From the NCBI GenBank assembly GCA_030156825.1, contig JASGLU010000010.1, positions 1 to 39,243 on the forward strand: a stretch of 39,243 nucleotides of DNA, read 5' to 3'. Made by a program: the position numbers and the translations under genes. The notes under the pieces are model-generated. The model made no database searches. It was given only the letters and a program-made list of their open reading frames with translations, and was not told where the DNA came from. Of this stretch, positions 26,177 to 34,637 are shown piece by piece. Position 1 is the stretch's first letter; each line of letters opens with the position of its first letter. Origin of the DNA: Candidatus Atribacteria bacterium (lineage in GTDB: Bacteria > Atribacterota > Atribacteria > Atribacterales > JASGLU01).

Positions 26177-28551
26177 TGTTTTTCCCGCCCCAGATTGAAG
26201 ACACTATCGGCTTCACTCGAATAAGGGAACGACTCCTCTCTTTCTGTTTTTCTCCGGTTACCAGAGAGTGGGTAGAAAAGCTTTCTCCTTTTTCTACGAT
26301 AGAGCAGGTGGAAAGAGCTTTACAGGAAGTCCAGGAGTTTGCCGAAATGGATCAATTTGATGGCTTGCCTCGCTTTCGAAATTTCCCCGATATTCGTCCC
26401 CAGTTCCAAATTCTTAGAATTTCTGGTAGTTTTATTCAAACTAAGGGTTGGCTGGACCTACTTTCGGTTTTGGACCTCGCCTGTGAGAATAAGGAGTTGG
26501 CTCAAGAAAGAAATATTTTCCCTAAGTATCCTTTTTTGAACCCTTATTTCCAGAAATTAGGTTCTTGGGGGCCGGTTAAGAAAAGAATTGAAAAAGTGGT
26601 GTCTCCTGAGGGTTTAGTTCAGGATATGGCCAGTCAAAAGTTGCAACAGATTCGAAGGCAGATTAGGCGTCTAAGGGAGGACATTTTAGATGCTATCCAG
26701 GCTCTTTTGGACAGTTCCCGGGTGGCCCCCTTGCTCCAGGAGCGAAATTTTACTATCCGGAGAGGGCGCTACGTTATTCCGGTTAAGGCTTCCCATAGCC
26801 ACCTGGTCAAGGGGATAGCGATTGATTATTCCTCAAGTGGGTCCACCGTTTTTGTAGAACCAGAGAAAGTTTTTCAACTTAACAATCAACTTGACCGACT
26901 TAAACTGGCAGAAGAAGAAGAAATCAGAAGAATTTTACTGGAACTTACTGATTTCGTGCGACCTCTAACCGATGAGTTGGAGCAGGCATTTTATACTTTA
27001 GTTGGGTTAGATTTTTTGCAAGCTAAAAATAAAGTTGCCCGGGCAATTGGCGGTCAGTTTCCCCAGATAGGGGGAGAAAAACTCACTATAATTCAAGGCA
27101 GGCATCCTCTTTTGGGAGAACGGGCAGTTCCCTTTTCTCTGGAAGTTAATCCTGAAAACCCGGTTTTGGTGGTGAGTGGGCCCAATGCTGGAGGTAAAAC
27201 GGTTCTTCTAAAGAGTGTGGCTTTAATTTTGTATCTAACTTATTGTGGAATTTTGCCTCCCCTGAAAGCAGGTTCTTCCATTCCTTTTTATCAGGGAATT
27301 TTTGTGGATATTGGAGACCATCAGGATTTGGAAAACAATTTAAGCACCTTTACTTTCAAAATGACCTTGTTGAAGCAGGCTTTTGCTTCCAATCGAGAGT
27401 TAAAAGGGACTCTTTTTTTGCTGGATGAAATCGGGGCAGGAACTGATCCGGATGAGGGTTCAGCTTTAGGGATGGCTATTTTAAGCTACCTGCGAGACCA
27501 GGGAGCTACCTGTTTAGCCACCACTCACCTTCCGGGAATCAAATTTGGTTTGGATAACCAGCCAGGTATGGTATCCGCTTCCTTAGAGGTGGATCCGATT
27601 AGTTTACAGCCCACTTACCAACTCAGCCTGGGTAAGGTGGGTGTTAGTTTAGGGGTTGAAATTGCTAAACGAGTGGGATTGCCAGCGAAAATTATAGAAG
27701 AAGCACAAGAGAATTTAAGCCGGGAGAGGTGGGACCTGAATCGTTTACTTTTATCCTATACTCAAAAATCGCAGGAATTGGATCGCCTCCTTCAGAATTA
27801 TCAGGTGCGGCAACAAAATTTAGAGCGGGAAAAAGCAGAGTTGGAGCGATTGAAGCTGGAACTAACCCGGGAGAAGAGGAAGTTTCAGCAAAAACTTCAT
27901 CGGGAATTAACCGAATATCTGGAGGATTTGAAAATCGAGATAGCCGATAAGGTAGGTAAATTGAGAAAAGAAAAGACACTGGACGAAGAGGTGTATCAGA
28001 CACTACGGAGTGCAATAAAAAAAGAAGAGAAAGAGCTCGCACGAATAGATTTGGAAAACGAAGGAAATTCTAATTTTCCTTCTTTCCAGATAGGAGAAGA
28101 AGTGACCATTTTTCACCTTCAACAAAGTGGGCGGATTATTGCCTTGGATTTGAAAAAGAAAGAAGCAACAATCCAGGCCTCTCAAGGAAGAGTCAGGGCT
28201 CCTCTGTCTTCTCTGCGGAAGAAGTCGCCGGCGGAGCAGACGGAGGCAGAGCAAGCAGTAAGGAATCATTCTTTTTCTTCGGTGGTTCGGGTTCGGTCTA
28301 AGTCCAGAGTGACTCCCGAAATTGAGATTAGAAGGCTTAACAAAGAAGAAGCCTTGGGGAAGCTGGAAAAATACCTGGATCAGGCGGTTCTGGCTGGATT
28401 CCAAAAAGTGTATATCATCCATGGTAAGGGAGAGGGAATCCTCCGCAAAGCAACTCATGAGTTTTTGCAGGAGCACCCCCAGGTTGATAGTTTCCGCTTG
28501 GGCGATGCTGCAGAAGGAGGAGCCGGGGTAACGGTTGTAACTTTAAAGTAA
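26173..28551 (+). CDS. mutS2: Endonuclease MutS2
   Basis: MutS-like ATPase acting in suppression of recombination and in splitting collided ribosomes in Bacillus. 792 aa. MutS core domains, then Walker A GPNAGGKT near 336-343, Walker B LFLLDEIGAGTDPDEGSA, the ATTHLPG switch, a long charged coiled coil (about 515-640), and a C-terminal Smr nuclease domain with VYIIHGKGEGILRKATHEFL. No mismatch-recognition domain I is present, as expected for MutS2. ATG 26173 overlaps the cvpA stop; ATG 26176 is equally possible. The stop is only 4 bases from the end of the convergent PBP gene. Confidence 0.96.
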   Translation: MMFFPPQIEDTIGFTRIRERLLSFCFSPVTREWVEKLSPFSTIEQVERALQEVQEFAEMDQFDGLPRFRNFPDIRPQFQILRISGSFIQTKGWLDLLSVLDLACENKELAQERNIFPKYPFLNPYFQKLGSWGPVKKRIEKVVSPEGLVQDMASQKLQQIRRQIRRLREDILDAIQALLDSSRVAPLLQERNFTIRRGRYVIPVKASHSHLVKGIAIDYSSSGSTVFVEPEKVFQLNNQLDRLKLAEEEEIRRILLELTDFVRPLTDELEQAFYTLVGLDFLQAKNKVARAIGGQFPQIGGEKLTIIQGRHPLLGERAVPFSLEVNPENPVLVVSGPNAGGKTVLLKSVALILYLTYCGILPPLKAGSSIPFYQGIFVDIGDHQDLENNLSTFTFKMTLLKQAFASNRELKGTLFLLDEIGAGTDPDEGSALGMAILSYLRDQGATCLATTHLPGIKFGLDNQPGMVSASLEVDPISLQPTYQLSLGKVGVSLGVEIAKRVGLPAKIIEEAQENLSRERWDLNRLLLSYTQKSQELDRLLQNYQVRQQNLEREKAELERLKLELTREKRKFQQKLHRELTEYLEDLKIEIADKVGKLRKEKTLDEEVYQTLRSAIKKEEKELARIDLENEGNSNFPSFQIGEEVTIFHLQQSGRIIALDLKKKEATIQASQGRVRAPLSSLRKKSPAEQTEAEQAVRNHSFSSVVRVRSKSRVTPEIEIRRLNKEEALGKLEKYLDQAVLAGFQKVYIIHGKGEGILRKATHEFLQEHPQVDSFRLGDAAEGGAGVTVVTLK

Positions 28552-28555
28552 AGAG

Positions 28556-30529
28556 TTATCGGCACTGAAAACAAACCTGGGTTGGTTCGGTCCCTGCTTT
28601 AAAAGGAACCAGCAGGCTTGAACAGCTTGCCCCGGGAAGAAGACCGCTTTTGGTACAAATTGGAATTTCTACTATTCCTTCTGGCTTTGAAAAGTCCCGG
28701 TTTGGTAGATTTTCGTGGGCTTTTTTCATTACCTGAGCAAAAATAGGAGCGGCTACTACTCCTCCGGTTTTACTCGGTCCAAGGGGGGTTCGGTCGTCAT
28801 TTCCCAGGAATACGCCGGTTACTAAATCCGGGGTAAACCCAACAAACCAGGCATCGATAAAATCTTCAGTGGTTCCAGTTTTACCCCCAGTTGGTCGTCC
28901 GATCTGAGCCCTTTGACCGGTTCCTCTTTCTACCACCCCTTGCAACAGTCGAGCCATAATATAGGCGGTTTGAGGAGAGATCGCTTGTTTGAATTCGGTT
29001 TCGGATTGAAAAAGAATGTTTCCTTCCTGGTCTTCTATTTTTAAAATAGCTATTGGCTCTGGAACTTTACCCTGGTTGGCAAAAGCACTATAGGCTTTTA
29101 CCAGTTCCAATAAAGTAACCTCTGAAGTACCTAAAGCTAAAGATAGATTATTTTGGAGAGGGCTTTCGATTCCCATTCTTTGCGCATATTGGATTACCCG
29201 CTCCACTCCTACTTGTTGGAGTAATTTGATGCCGATTATATTAATTGAATGTTCCAGAGCTTCGCGCAAGGTCACCGCTCCCCGAAACTCTTTTTCGTAG
29301 TTCTGAGGTTTCCAGCCGTTAGGGAAAACTAAAGGTTCATCTATTAAAATGGTGCTCGGGGTAAAACCGCTGTCTAAGGCGGCTGAGTAAATAAAAGGTT
29401 TAAAGGTAGACCCTGGTTGACGATAGGCCTGGGTAGCCCGATTAAATTTGCTTTCCTGGTAGTCTCTTCCTCCTACCATAGCTTTAATGTGGCCTGTTTG
29501 CGGATCGAGACATAACACTGCTCCCTGATAACCGCTCTCTTCTAAAGTTGCTTGGGCCTCTTTTTGGATGTTCAAATCCAGAGTGGTGTAAATCTTTAAT
29601 CCTCCACCAAATATCATTTCCTCATCATATTTGCCCAATAGTTGTTTAAGGATAAAATCTGTGAAGTAAGGAGTGGGGGAGGGAGATTTTTCAAGACCCG
29701 AGAGAACCAGCGGTTGGTTGAGAGCCTCTTCTTTTTCTTCGGGAGTAATGAAACCCAGGGTCTCCATTCGGTTAAGCACCCTTCTTTGCTGCTTTTTAGC
29801 CGCTTCAAAGTCAAGATAGGGAGAAAAATTATAAGGAGAACGAGCCACACCCACCAAAACCGCGCATTCAGCCAGGTTTAATTTGTCAAGCTCTTTTCCA
29901 AAATAAATCCTGGTGGCGGTTTTCACTCCGTATGCCCCATGGCCAAAATAGATCTGATTCAGGTAAGCTTCAAAAATTTGCTCTTTGGTATATTTTTTCT
30001 CTAAAAGAAAAGCTAAAATAATCTCTTTTATTTTTCGATCCCAGGTTACACTTTGGCTCAAGAATTGGTTGCGAGATAGCTGCTGGGTGATGGTACTTGC
30101 TCCTTCCACTATTTCTCCCGCTAATAAATTCTGTAATAGTGCTCGTCCGATTCCTACTGGGTCAATGCCGGCATGCTGGTAAAATCTTTGGTCTTCACTG
30201 GCAATAAAGGCTTTTTTGAGATTATCAGGTACTGCTGATAACTCTACAAACTCTCGGTTTTGGGTAAAAAACTCATGTATGAGCTCTCCTTGAGAATCGT
30301 AAACTCGAGAGGTAAAAGAGGGGGTAAAATCATCGAGCTGGCTGGAAATATCTTTTAAGTCAGAATTAAGAATAAAAAAGAGATAAGTAGCGATAACTGC
30401 TCCGGCTACCAGCCCCCCAAGGAAAAAATACCACCAAGCAAGTTTTTTCCCCGGTTGGTTTTTCCTTTTAATAGCGATTTCACCCCTTAAGTTCTCAAAA
30501 CTGCTATAATATTTAACTAATCTTACCAT
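28556..30529 (-). CDS. Class A penicillin-binding protein (PBP1A family)
   Basis: Bifunctional peptidoglycan glycosyltransferase/transpeptidase anchored by one N-terminal membrane segment (about residues 33-53). 657 aa. GT51 motifs: EDQRFYQHAGIDPVGIGRAL, GASTITQQLSRN, KIKEIILAFLLEKKYTK, YLNQIYFGHGAYG. Transpeptidase motifs: GSTFKPF with SxxK Ser, SIN in EHSINIIG, and KTG in TGGKTGTTEDF. A short cysteine-containing C-terminal tail follows. ATG 30529 lacks any ribosome binding site; a good AAGGGGTGA at codons 14-17 is followed 7 bases later by an in-frame ATT (30472-30470), so the true start may be internal and non-canonical. It is alone on the minus strand. Confidence 0.94.
   Translation of the reverse strand: MVRLVKYYSSFENLRGEIAIKRKNQPGKKLAWWYFFLGGLVAGAVIATYLFFILNSDLKDISSQLDDFTPSFTSRVYDSQGELIHEFFTQNREFVELSAVPDNLKKAFIASEDQRFYQHAGIDPVGIGRALLQNLLAGEIVEGASTITQQLSRNQFLSQSVTWDRKIKEIILAFLLEKKYTKEQIFEAYLNQIYFGHGAYGVKTATRIYFGKELDKLNLAECAVLVGVARSPYNFSPYLDFEAAKKQQRRVLNRMETLGFITPEEKEEALNQPLVLSGLEKSPSPTPYFTDFILKQLLGKYDEEMIFGGGLKIYTTLDLNIQKEAQATLEESGYQGAVLCLDPQTGHIKAMVGGRDYQESKFNRATQAYRQPGSTFKPFIYSAALDSGFTPSTILIDEPLVFPNGWKPQNYEKEFRGAVTLREALEHSINIIGIKLLQQVGVERVIQYAQRMGIESPLQNNLSLALGTSEVTLLELVKAYSAFANQGKVPEPIAILKIEDQEGNILFQSETEFKQAISPQTAYIMARLLQGVVERGTGQRAQIGRPTGGKTGTTEDFIDAWFVGFTPDLVTGVFLGNDDRTPLGPSKTGGVVAAPIFAQVMKKAHENLPNRDFSKPEGIVEIPICTKSGLLPGASCSSLLVPFKAGTEPTQVCFQCR
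30502..30510 (+). promoter_or_regulatory. Extended -10 promoter for queT-tyrS
   Basis: TGCTATAAT (perfect -10 at 30505-30510 with an upstream TGn) lies 50 bases before the queT start, inside the 5' end of the divergent PBP gene. No good -35 is seen. The identical TGCTATAAT occurs before the sugar ABC operon. Confidence 0.5.
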
Positions 30530-30559
30530 ATTTTATTCTTAGTTGACAGAGGGAAATGG

Positions 30560-31012
30560 GTGAAAAATTTAACCAGAATTGCTTTGATAGCAGCTGTTTA
30601 TGTAGTTTTAACTGTTGTTTTTCTCCCTTATTCTTTTGGGCCGGTACAAGTAAGGTTGGCTGAGTGCCTGACAGTAATTCCCTATCTTTTTCCCGAAACC
30701 ATGTGGGGTTTATTTCTGGGGTGTTTTTTAGCTAATTTTTTGGGAGGGATGGGATTTTTAGATATATTTATTGGTAGCTTGCTTACCCTGTTAGCCGGAT
30801 TTTTAACTTCTCAGGTGACTCAGACCTGGATGGCACCTCTGCCCCCAATATTGATAAACGCTTTGGGGGTATCAGGGTATCTTGCTTATCTTTTACAGGT
30901 TAATTATTGGTATTCGGTAACCTGGATTGCAGTAGGAGAAACTATTGCCTGTTTTGGTCTGGGATATCCGTTGCTTCTATTTTTGCAAAAAAGGTTAAAA
31001 GAAAGGGGTTAG
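30560..31012 (+). CDS. queT: QueT-family queuosine-precursor transporter (ECF S component)
   Basis: 150 aa membrane protein with about five hydrophobic segments. The N-terminal MKNLTRIALIAAVYVVLTVV and GPVQVRLAECLTVIPYLFPE are characteristic of the QueT family (ECF S components thought to bind preQ1 or related queuosine precursors). It would use a shared ECF T/A1/A2 module, not present here. No preQ1 riboswitch is evident in the short leader. The start is GTG 30560 with AGAGGG about 6 bases upstream. tyrS follows after 4 bases. Confidence 0.85.
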   Translation: MKNLTRIALIAAVYVVLTVVFLPYSFGPVQVRLAECLTVIPYLFPETMWGLFLGCFLANFLGGMGFLDIFIGSLLTLLAGFLTSQVTQTWMAPLPPILINALGVSGYLAYLLQVNYWYSVTWIAVGETIACFGLGYPLLLFLQKRLKERG

Positions 31013-31016
31013 AAGT

Positions 31017-32252
31017 ATGGACTTGAATGAACGACTGGCGGAGGATATGCAGCTAATTCTCCGGGGTGCAGAAGAAATAATCGAAACCGAGGACCTGAAG
31101 CGCAAAATTTCCCGTTTTTACCAGACGGGTAACCCTTTAATTATTAAGGAAGGCTTTGATCCCAGTGCTCCCGATATTCATCTGGGGCATACGGTTACTC
31201 TGAGGAAAATGAGACAATTTCAAGATTTGGGTCATCAGGTAGTTTTTTTGATTGGTGACTTTACCGGAAGAATTGGCGACCCTACCGGCAAAAAGGAAAG
31301 CCGCAAGCAGCTTACCGAAGAAGAGGTAAAAGAGAACGCACAAACCTATGCCGAACAAGTTTTTAAAATTCTGGATCCCACTAAAACCCGGATTGAATTC
31401 AACAGTCAGTGGTTGGGCGCTCTGACTCTGGAGGATCTGATTAAAATTACCTCTTATTTTACGGTGGCTAGGATATTGGAAAGGGAAGATTTTAACTCTC
31501 GTCTTAAGGCGGGGAGACCAATTGGTTTACACGAATTTCTCTACCCCCTTTTGCAGGGCTACGATTCGGTAGCTTTGAAGGCTGATGTTGAGTTGGGAGG
31601 TACCGACCAGCGGTTCAACCTCTTAGTAGGAAGAGACTTGCAGCGGGAATTTAAACAGGAACCCCAAGTGGTTCTCATGATGCCTCTTTTGGAAGGAACT
31701 GATGGGGTAGAGAAAATGAGCAAGAGCTTAGGTAACTACATCGGAATAAACGAGCCGCCGTTTACCATGTATGGCAAGGTTATGTCCATCCCTGATTTTT
31801 TAATTGAAAAATATTTTATTCTGCTTACCGATGTTCCCTTAAGCGAGGTTCACAAAAAGAAAGATCTCTGGGAAAAGAACCAGCTGCACCCTATGGCTTG
31901 GAAAAAAGAGCTGGCTTTCGAAATAGTTAAAACTTACCATAGTCAAACGGAGGCTCGAAAAGCAGCGGAGGATTTTGAGCGGGCTTTTCAGAAAAAAGAA
32001 ACCCCGGAACAAATTGTAGAAGTTAAATTGAAAAGGGAAGAGTTAACCGATGGTAAAATATGGGTGGTTGCTCTTTTAGAAAAAACTGGTATTTTCTCCT
32101 CCCGGAGTGAGATAAAACGCTTAATATCTCAGGGAGGGGTTTATCTTAACCGGGAAAGAATAGCCGATGTGGGGGTTGATTTACCGGTCAAAGAAGATGA
32201 TAGTCTTCGGGTGGGTAAAAAACATTTCTTCCGCCTTCGAATTCTGGATTAG
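31017..32252 (+). CDS. tyrS: Tyrosine-tRNA ligase
   Basis: Charges tRNA-Tyr. 411 aa class I synthetase. HIGH motif as HLGHTV near residue 58, KMSKS in GVEKMSKSLGN, and a C-terminal S4 RNA-binding domain (FSSRSEIKRLISQGGVYLNR). It belongs to the TyrRS form with HxGH and KMSKS, common in deep-branching bacteria, rather than the E. coli/Bacillus KFGK-type form. AAAGGGG upstream of ATG 31017 is the ribosome binding site. No clear terminator follows; a hairpin element occupies the next 100 bases. Confidence 0.96.
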   Translation: MDLNERLAEDMQLILRGAEEIIETEDLKRKISRFYQTGNPLIIKEGFDPSAPDIHLGHTVTLRKMRQFQDLGHQVVFLIGDFTGRIGDPTGKKESRKQLTEEEVKENAQTYAEQVFKILDPTKTRIEFNSQWLGALTLEDLIKITSYFTVARILEREDFNSRLKAGRPIGLHEFLYPLLQGYDSVALKADVELGGTDQRFNLLVGRDLQREFKQEPQVVLMMPLLEGTDGVEKMSKSLGNYIGINEPPFTMYGKVMSIPDFLIEKYFILLTDVPLSEVHKKKDLWEKNQLHPMAWKKELAFEIVKTYHSQTEARKAAEDFERAFQKKETPEQIVEVKLKREELTDGKIWVVALLEKTGIFSSRSEIKRLISQGGVYLNRERIADVGVDLPVKEDDSLRVGKKHFFRLRILD

Positions 32253-32273
32253 AAAGGGGTTGTTTGCTAAAAT

Positions 32274-32340
32274 ACTCTTAGAATAGAAACCCGTGTTGCG
32301 AAGCAGCATGGGCATCTATCCTTTCAGCTTTTCGTTTTTT
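32274..32340. repeat. Long hairpin element, copy 2 (shortened)
   Basis: CCCGTGTTGC (32290-32299) pairs with GCAGCATGGG (32303-32312) with two G-U wobbles. Flanking ATAGA/TCTAT can extend the stem, and the segment 32295-32327 is nearly identical to 20929-20960. The right end TCTATCCTTTCAGCTTTTCG matches the left end of copy 1 in inverted orientation. It ends about 14 bases before the radical SAM gene. Confidence 0.7.
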
Positions 32341-32353
32341 GTGAAGGAAAACC

Positions 32354-33511
32354 ATGATAGTTAAAAGCTCACCTACTTTAGAAGAAAAAGTGGTAATTCT
32401 GGGAGAAGCTGCCCAGTTTGACCTTTGTGGGGCTTGTTTTGAGGGAAACAAGAGAGTTCGTCGTCCCGGAGGGGGGTGGATTTACCCGGCAGTTTTATCA
32501 GATGGGAAAAAGGTCAATCTGTTGAAAATTCTCCTCACCAATCAATGCGTTCATAATTGCCTTTATTGTGCTAACCGAGCAGAGCATCGTGCTTTTCGAA
32601 TTTCCTTTCAGGCAGAAGAGTTAGCCAGGTTGTTTATCGCTCTTTATCAACGTAACCTGGTTCGAGGGCTGTTTCTCAGCTCGGCGGTGGGGAAAAGTGT
32701 TTTCTCTACCATGGAAGATATACTTAAAGTGGGAGAGATTCTTCGTTATAAATACCACTTTTCAGGTTATATCCATCTCAAAATTCTACCGGGAGTGACT
32801 GCCGACTATGTGGTAGAGGCCGCCCGTCTGGCCAGTCGGGTTTCAGTAAATTTAGAGGCTCCTTCCAGCCAACATCTTTATCGGATTGCCCCCGAAAAAG
32901 ACTATGCCAATATTTTTTCCTATTTTGGAGTGCTTAAGAAATTAGCCGAGCAAAAAAAGATTCCTCCCCGGTTAGGAGTGACTACCCAGTTGGTAGTAGG
33001 ACCGGGAGGTGAAACCGACCGGGAGATTGTTCAGGTAGTATCCAGCTTGTACCGGCAATTTGGTCTTTCTCGGGCTTATTTCAGCGCTTTTCAACCTTTG
33101 TCCCTTACTCCACTTGCAGATTATCCACCCACCCCTCTTGAGCGAGAACATCGTTTGTACCAGGCTGATTTTTTACTTCGTCGATATGGATTTTCTCCGG
33201 AAGAGCTTGTTTTTGAAGACGATGGTCAACTTTCTTCCCGTTTTGATCCCAAGTTGGCCTGGGCTAAAAATCATCCGGAGTTTTTTCCGGTGGAGATAAA
33301 TTCTGCCCCTTATCCAGTTTTGATTCGGGTACCTGGAATCGGGCCCACCTCTGCCAATAAGATTATCCGCCTAAGGCGGAAAAATAAATTTTCTGCCCTT
33401 TCTGAGTTGAAGCGCTTGGGAGTGAGGGCGAATCATTGTGCTCCTTTTATCCTACTTAATGGGAAAAAACCGCGAGTAAACAAACAACTGTCTTTGTGGG
33501 AAGGAATTTAA
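32354..33511 (+). CDS. Radical SAM protein of the UDG-linked DNA modification/repair family
   Basis: 385 aa. The cluster motif is C-x3-C-x2-C in NQCVHNCLYCANR, about residues 62-74. An extra cysteine pair, DLCGACFEG, precedes it. A TIM-barrel core follows (LKILPGVTADYVVEAARLAS, LGVTTQLVVGPGGETDRE), and a C-terminal helix-hairpin-helix IRVPGIGPTSANKIIRLRR implies nucleic acid binding. This matches the family annotated as putative DNA modification/repair radical SAM protein (TIGR03916/COG4277), usually paired with a uracil-DNA-glycosylase-like gene. No such partner is next to it. The reaction is unknown. ATG 32354 has GAAGGA upstream. Confidence 0.85.
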   Translation: MIVKSSPTLEEKVVILGEAAQFDLCGACFEGNKRVRRPGGGWIYPAVLSDGKKVNLLKILLTNQCVHNCLYCANRAEHRAFRISFQAEELARLFIALYQRNLVRGLFLSSAVGKSVFSTMEDILKVGEILRYKYHFSGYIHLKILPGVTADYVVEAARLASRVSVNLEAPSSQHLYRIAPEKDYANIFSYFGVLKKLAEQKKIPPRLGVTTQLVVGPGGETDREIVQVVSSLYRQFGLSRAYFSAFQPLSLTPLADYPPTPLEREHRLYQADFLLRRYGFSPEELVFEDDGQLSSRFDPKLAWAKNHPEFFPVEINSAPYPVLIRVPGIGPTSANKIIRLRRKNKFSALSELKRLGVRANHCAPFILLNGKKPRVNKQLSLWEGI

Positions 33512-33525
33512 TTTTTTCTCAAGTA

Positions 33526-33562
33526 TGCTATAATTGAATTAAGCAAAGCCGGTCAGGCTTTG
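33526..33562 (+). promoter_or_regulatory. Promoter and inverted repeat of the sugar ABC operon
   Basis: TGCTATAAT (33526-33534) is an extended -10. About 10 bases on, CAAAGCC (33544-33550) and GGCTTTG (33556-33562) form a 7-5-7 inverted repeat at or just after the expected transcription start. It could be an operator for a sugar-responsive repressor or a 5' stem-loop. Confidence 0.55.
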
Positions 33563-33593
33563 AATTTTAAAATTTAAAAGGAGGGTATGCACC

Positions 33594-34583
33594 ATGAAAA
33601 GAAATTGGTTGGTTTTGGTATTGGTGTTAGTGCTTTCACTTCTTCTTCTCTCTCCCGCTTTTGGCCAGGATAAATATCGGATTGCTTTTGTGCCCAAATT
33701 AGTTGGTATTCCTTATTTTAACGCCATGGAAGAAGGCGGGAAAAAAGCGGCCGAAGATTTAGGAGTGGAGTTTGTCTATACCGGTCCAGTAACCGATGAT
33801 GTAGCCAAACAGATTGAAATTATCGATAATCTGATAACCCAGGGAGTAGATGCTATTGCTGTAGCTCCTAATGACCCGGCGGCTATCACTCCCGTGCTGG
33901 AAAAAGCAAAAGAAAGAGGAATCGTAGTTATGACCAGTGATACCGATGGTGCCGAGGGAGTGCGGGATGTTTTTGTCAACCAAGCTCTGCAAGACCAAAT
34001 TGGGTACACCACTATGGATGAGCTGGCCAAAGCGATGGACTACGAAGGTAAATTTGCTATTGTCTCCTGTGGTCCTACCGCCTGGAACCTCAATACCTGG
34101 ATTATGTATGAATTAGAAAGGCTTACTCAGTATCCCGACATGGAATTGGTTACTATCCGCTATGCTTATGAAGACGTGCAAATGGCAATCAATGTTGCTT
34201 TAGACCTTATTAACGCTTTTCCCGATTTAAAAGGAATTATTGGTCAATGCAGCACTTCTGCTCCGGGAGTGGCGGAGGCGGTAACCCAGGCTGGGAAAAT
34301 TGGAGAAATCGTAGCCACTGGAGTGTCGGTACCTTCTATGATGAGGCCCTATGTTAAAAATGGGGCGGTTAAATCGTTTGTTTTGTGGAATCCGGTGGAC
34401 TTGGGTTACTTAACCGTATGGGCGGCTAAATACCTGTTAGATGGCAACCAATTTGAGGAAGGGGTAGAATACGAGGTTCCGGGTATCGCTACCAAACCTT
34501 GGTATGTAGCTGAAGAGAGAATGTTGGTTTTAGGACCACCTATGGTTTTTGACGAAACCAACGTAGATGATTTTGATTTTTAA
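33594..34583 (+). CDS. Rhamnose/AI-2-type sugar ABC substrate-binding protein
   Basis: Periplasmic receptor of a CUT2 importer. 329 aa. Signal peptide with a long hydrophobic stretch and cleavage likely after SPAFG. The mature protein begins KYRIAFVPKLVGIPYFNAME, and the C-terminal MMRPYVKNGAVKSFVLWN and MVFDETNVDDFDF are typical of the LsrB/RhaS branch. By recall alignment with LsrB, the ligand Lys (PKLVG) and Asp (TSDTD) are kept, but the Asp-Gln and Pro/Ala ligand positions are changed, which favours a sugar such as rhamnose over AI-2. ATG 33594 has AGGAGGG 8 bases upstream. Confidence 0.9.
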   Translation: MKRNWLVLVLVLVLSLLLLSPAFGQDKYRIAFVPKLVGIPYFNAMEEGGKKAAEDLGVEFVYTGPVTDDVAKQIEIIDNLITQGVDAIAVAPNDPAAITPVLEKAKERGIVVMTSDTDGAEGVRDVFVNQALQDQIGYTTMDELAKAMDYEGKFAIVSCGPTAWNLNTWIMYELERLTQYPDMELVTIRYAYEDVQMAINVALDLINAFPDLKGIIGQCSTSAPGVAEAVTQAGKIGEIVATGVSVPSMMRPYVKNGAVKSFVLWNPVDLGYLTVWAAKYLLDGNQFEEGVEYEVPGIATKPWYVAEERMLVLGPPMVFDETNVDDFDF

Positions 34584-34596
34584 TTAACTTTTAGCT

Positions 34597-34624
34597 GGGG
34601 CGCAAAAGGCTGCGCCCCTTTCTT
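34597..34624 (+). terminator. Stem-loop between binding-protein and ATPase genes
   Basis: GGGGCGCA (34597-34604) pairs with TGCGCCCC (34611-34618) around a 6-base loop, followed by TTTCTT. The weak T tract suggests partial termination or 3' mRNA protection inside the operon, as after the peptide-binding protein gene. Confidence 0.8.
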
Positions 34625-34637
34625 CCTAAAAAAACCA

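Noticed and set aside
30505-30560. preQ1 riboswitch before queT
   Set aside because: The leader is about 43 bases and AT-rich, with no stem plus C-rich/A-rich pseudoknot pattern that I can see.
32290-32340. Rho-independent terminator of tyrS
   Set aside because: The hairpin (32290-32312) is separated from the T run (from about 32335) by more than 20 bases, and the sequence is shared with a dispersed element.
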